From positions 2,542,001 through 2,606,000 of the forward strand of contig NC_016041.1 of NCBI RefSeq assembly GCF_000226565.1: a DNA stretch of 64,000 bases. Reading direction: 5' to 3'. This stretch comes from Glaciecola nitratireducens FR1064. GTDB lineage: Bacteria > Pseudomonadota > Gammaproteobacteria > Enterobacterales > Alteromonadaceae. Below, piece by piece: positions 63,708 to 64,000 of the stretch (position 1 is the stretch's first letter; each line of letters starts with the position of its first letter). Position numbers and translations under genes: made by a program. The notes under the pieces were generated by a model. It worked only from the letters and a program-made list of their open reading frames with translations. It was not told the origin of the DNA and did not search any database.

Positions 63708-64000
63708 TCAAGCGTAGTAATCAATCCCGCCTATTCTGCCACCGTTGATACGTTGCTCAATAACCGCACCATTATCATTTAAGCCGTCATCGCCTATCTG
63801 TTGATCTGCATGTTGCCCATCGTTTTGTAAACCATCTTGCGATTGTTGTGCCAAATTGCTCGAAGCGTTTGAATTATTTGCAAGACTGCCTTGTTCGGCT
63901 TGTCCATCACGTCCGCGACTCTCTTGCTCAACGGAGGATTGGCCTAGTTCAATGCCTTGCTCTTCAAGCATTTCACGCAATCTTGGAGTCGCTTGATCAA
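63708..64000 (-). CDS. fliK: Flagellar hook-length control protein FliK, C-terminal part
   Basis: Only the last ~97 codons are in the window; the frame is open to the edge. It begins within the conserved FliK C-terminal domain (RLREMLEEQGIELGQSSV), followed by a Gln/Asn/Gly-rich tail (NNSNASSNLAQQSQDGLQND) ending in YYA. FliK measures the hook and switches FlhB. The call rests on the motif and on its place just before fliL. Confidence 0.85.
   Translation of the reverse strand, partial: DQATPRLREMLEEQGIELGQSSVEQESRGRDGQAEQGSLANNSNASSNLAQQSQDGLQNDGQHADQQIGDDGLNDNGAVIEQRINGGRIGGIDYYA

Noticed and set aside
1..64000. CRISPR arrays, prophage, transposases, integron sites, toxin-antitoxin or defence genes
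   Set aside because: None seen: no regularly spaced repeats beyond the tRNA pair and CheA motifs, and every sizeable gene belongs to a metabolic, envelope, translation or motility family.

Overview
The window reads as core chromosome of a marine gammaproteobacterium of the Alteromonadales (Alteromonas/Glaciecola/Paraglaciecola type). This is inferred from gene content and order, not from a database search. The pointers are a TonB2-type energising cluster with DUF3450 and TtpC-like proteins, a ParC/ParP-bearing chemotaxis cluster behind fliA, OadGAB, a split MetH, and the order recX-alaS-csrA-tRNA-Ser-tRNA-Arg. Base composition is moderately AT-rich by eye. I see no prophage, integron, insertion sequence or CRISPR array.

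Layout. 1-4.1 kb (minus): TonB2 operon DUF3450-ttpC-exbB-exbD-tonB-TPR, the last gene cut by the window edge. 4.4-9.0 kb (minus): a TonB-dependent receptor followed by a TPR-sulfotransferase. 9.4-9.9 kb: a ComFB-like small protein (plus) and the SRP RNA gene ffs (minus). 9.9-16.2 kb: amino-acid catabolism, with a leucine-dehydrogenase-type enzyme divergent from an Lrp-family regulator, then phhA, tyrR, fahA and maiA (minus) for phenylalanine/tyrosine breakdown. 16.4-24.6 kb: envelope stress and peptide uptake, pspABC (minus) with a sigma-54 promoter, divergent from pspF-sapABCDF (plus, start and stop codons overlapping). 24.8-28.1 kb (minus): oadGAB sodium-pumping oxaloacetate decarboxylase. 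28.2-32.5 kb: a 130-bp perfect inverted-repeat element, two identical tRNA-Arg(ACG), tRNA-Ser(GCT), csrA, alaS, recX. 32.6-36.1 kb (plus): FemAB-like acyltransferase and an M13 peptidase lipoprotein. 36.2-41.8 kb (minus): DUF938 methyltransferase, MetH split into two genes, and metA behind tandem MetJ boxes. 41.9-64 kb (minus): flagellar/chemotaxis cluster fliK'-fliLMNOPQR-flhB-[diguanylate cyclase]-flhA-flhF-flhG-fliA-cheY-cheZ-cheA-cheB-parC-parP-cheW-DUF2802.

How the parts work together. The TonB2 operon should energise outer-membrane receptors such as the neighbouring one. PhhA feeds tyrosine to a pathway whose last two steps (MaiA, FahA) are here; hpd and hmgA are not in the window. PspF would act at the sigma-54 promoter of pspA, and its coding overlap with sapA suggests Psp and Sap are co-expressed. 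In the flagellar cluster FlhF/FlhG set the position and number of a polar flagellum, FliA and sigma-54 give the transcription order, and ParC/ParP place CheA arrays at the pole.

Most of the window is conserved core and I found no convincing undescribed multi-gene system. The most unusual items are the 40-bp perfect inverted repeat at 28273-28402, a two-component-like periplasmic-sensor diguanylate cyclase inserted between flhB and flhA with its own promoter, three DDEFEALLD repeats in the CheA linker beside parP/parC, and the ComFB-like protein next to ffs. Coordinates of very short sites were counted by hand and may be off by a base.
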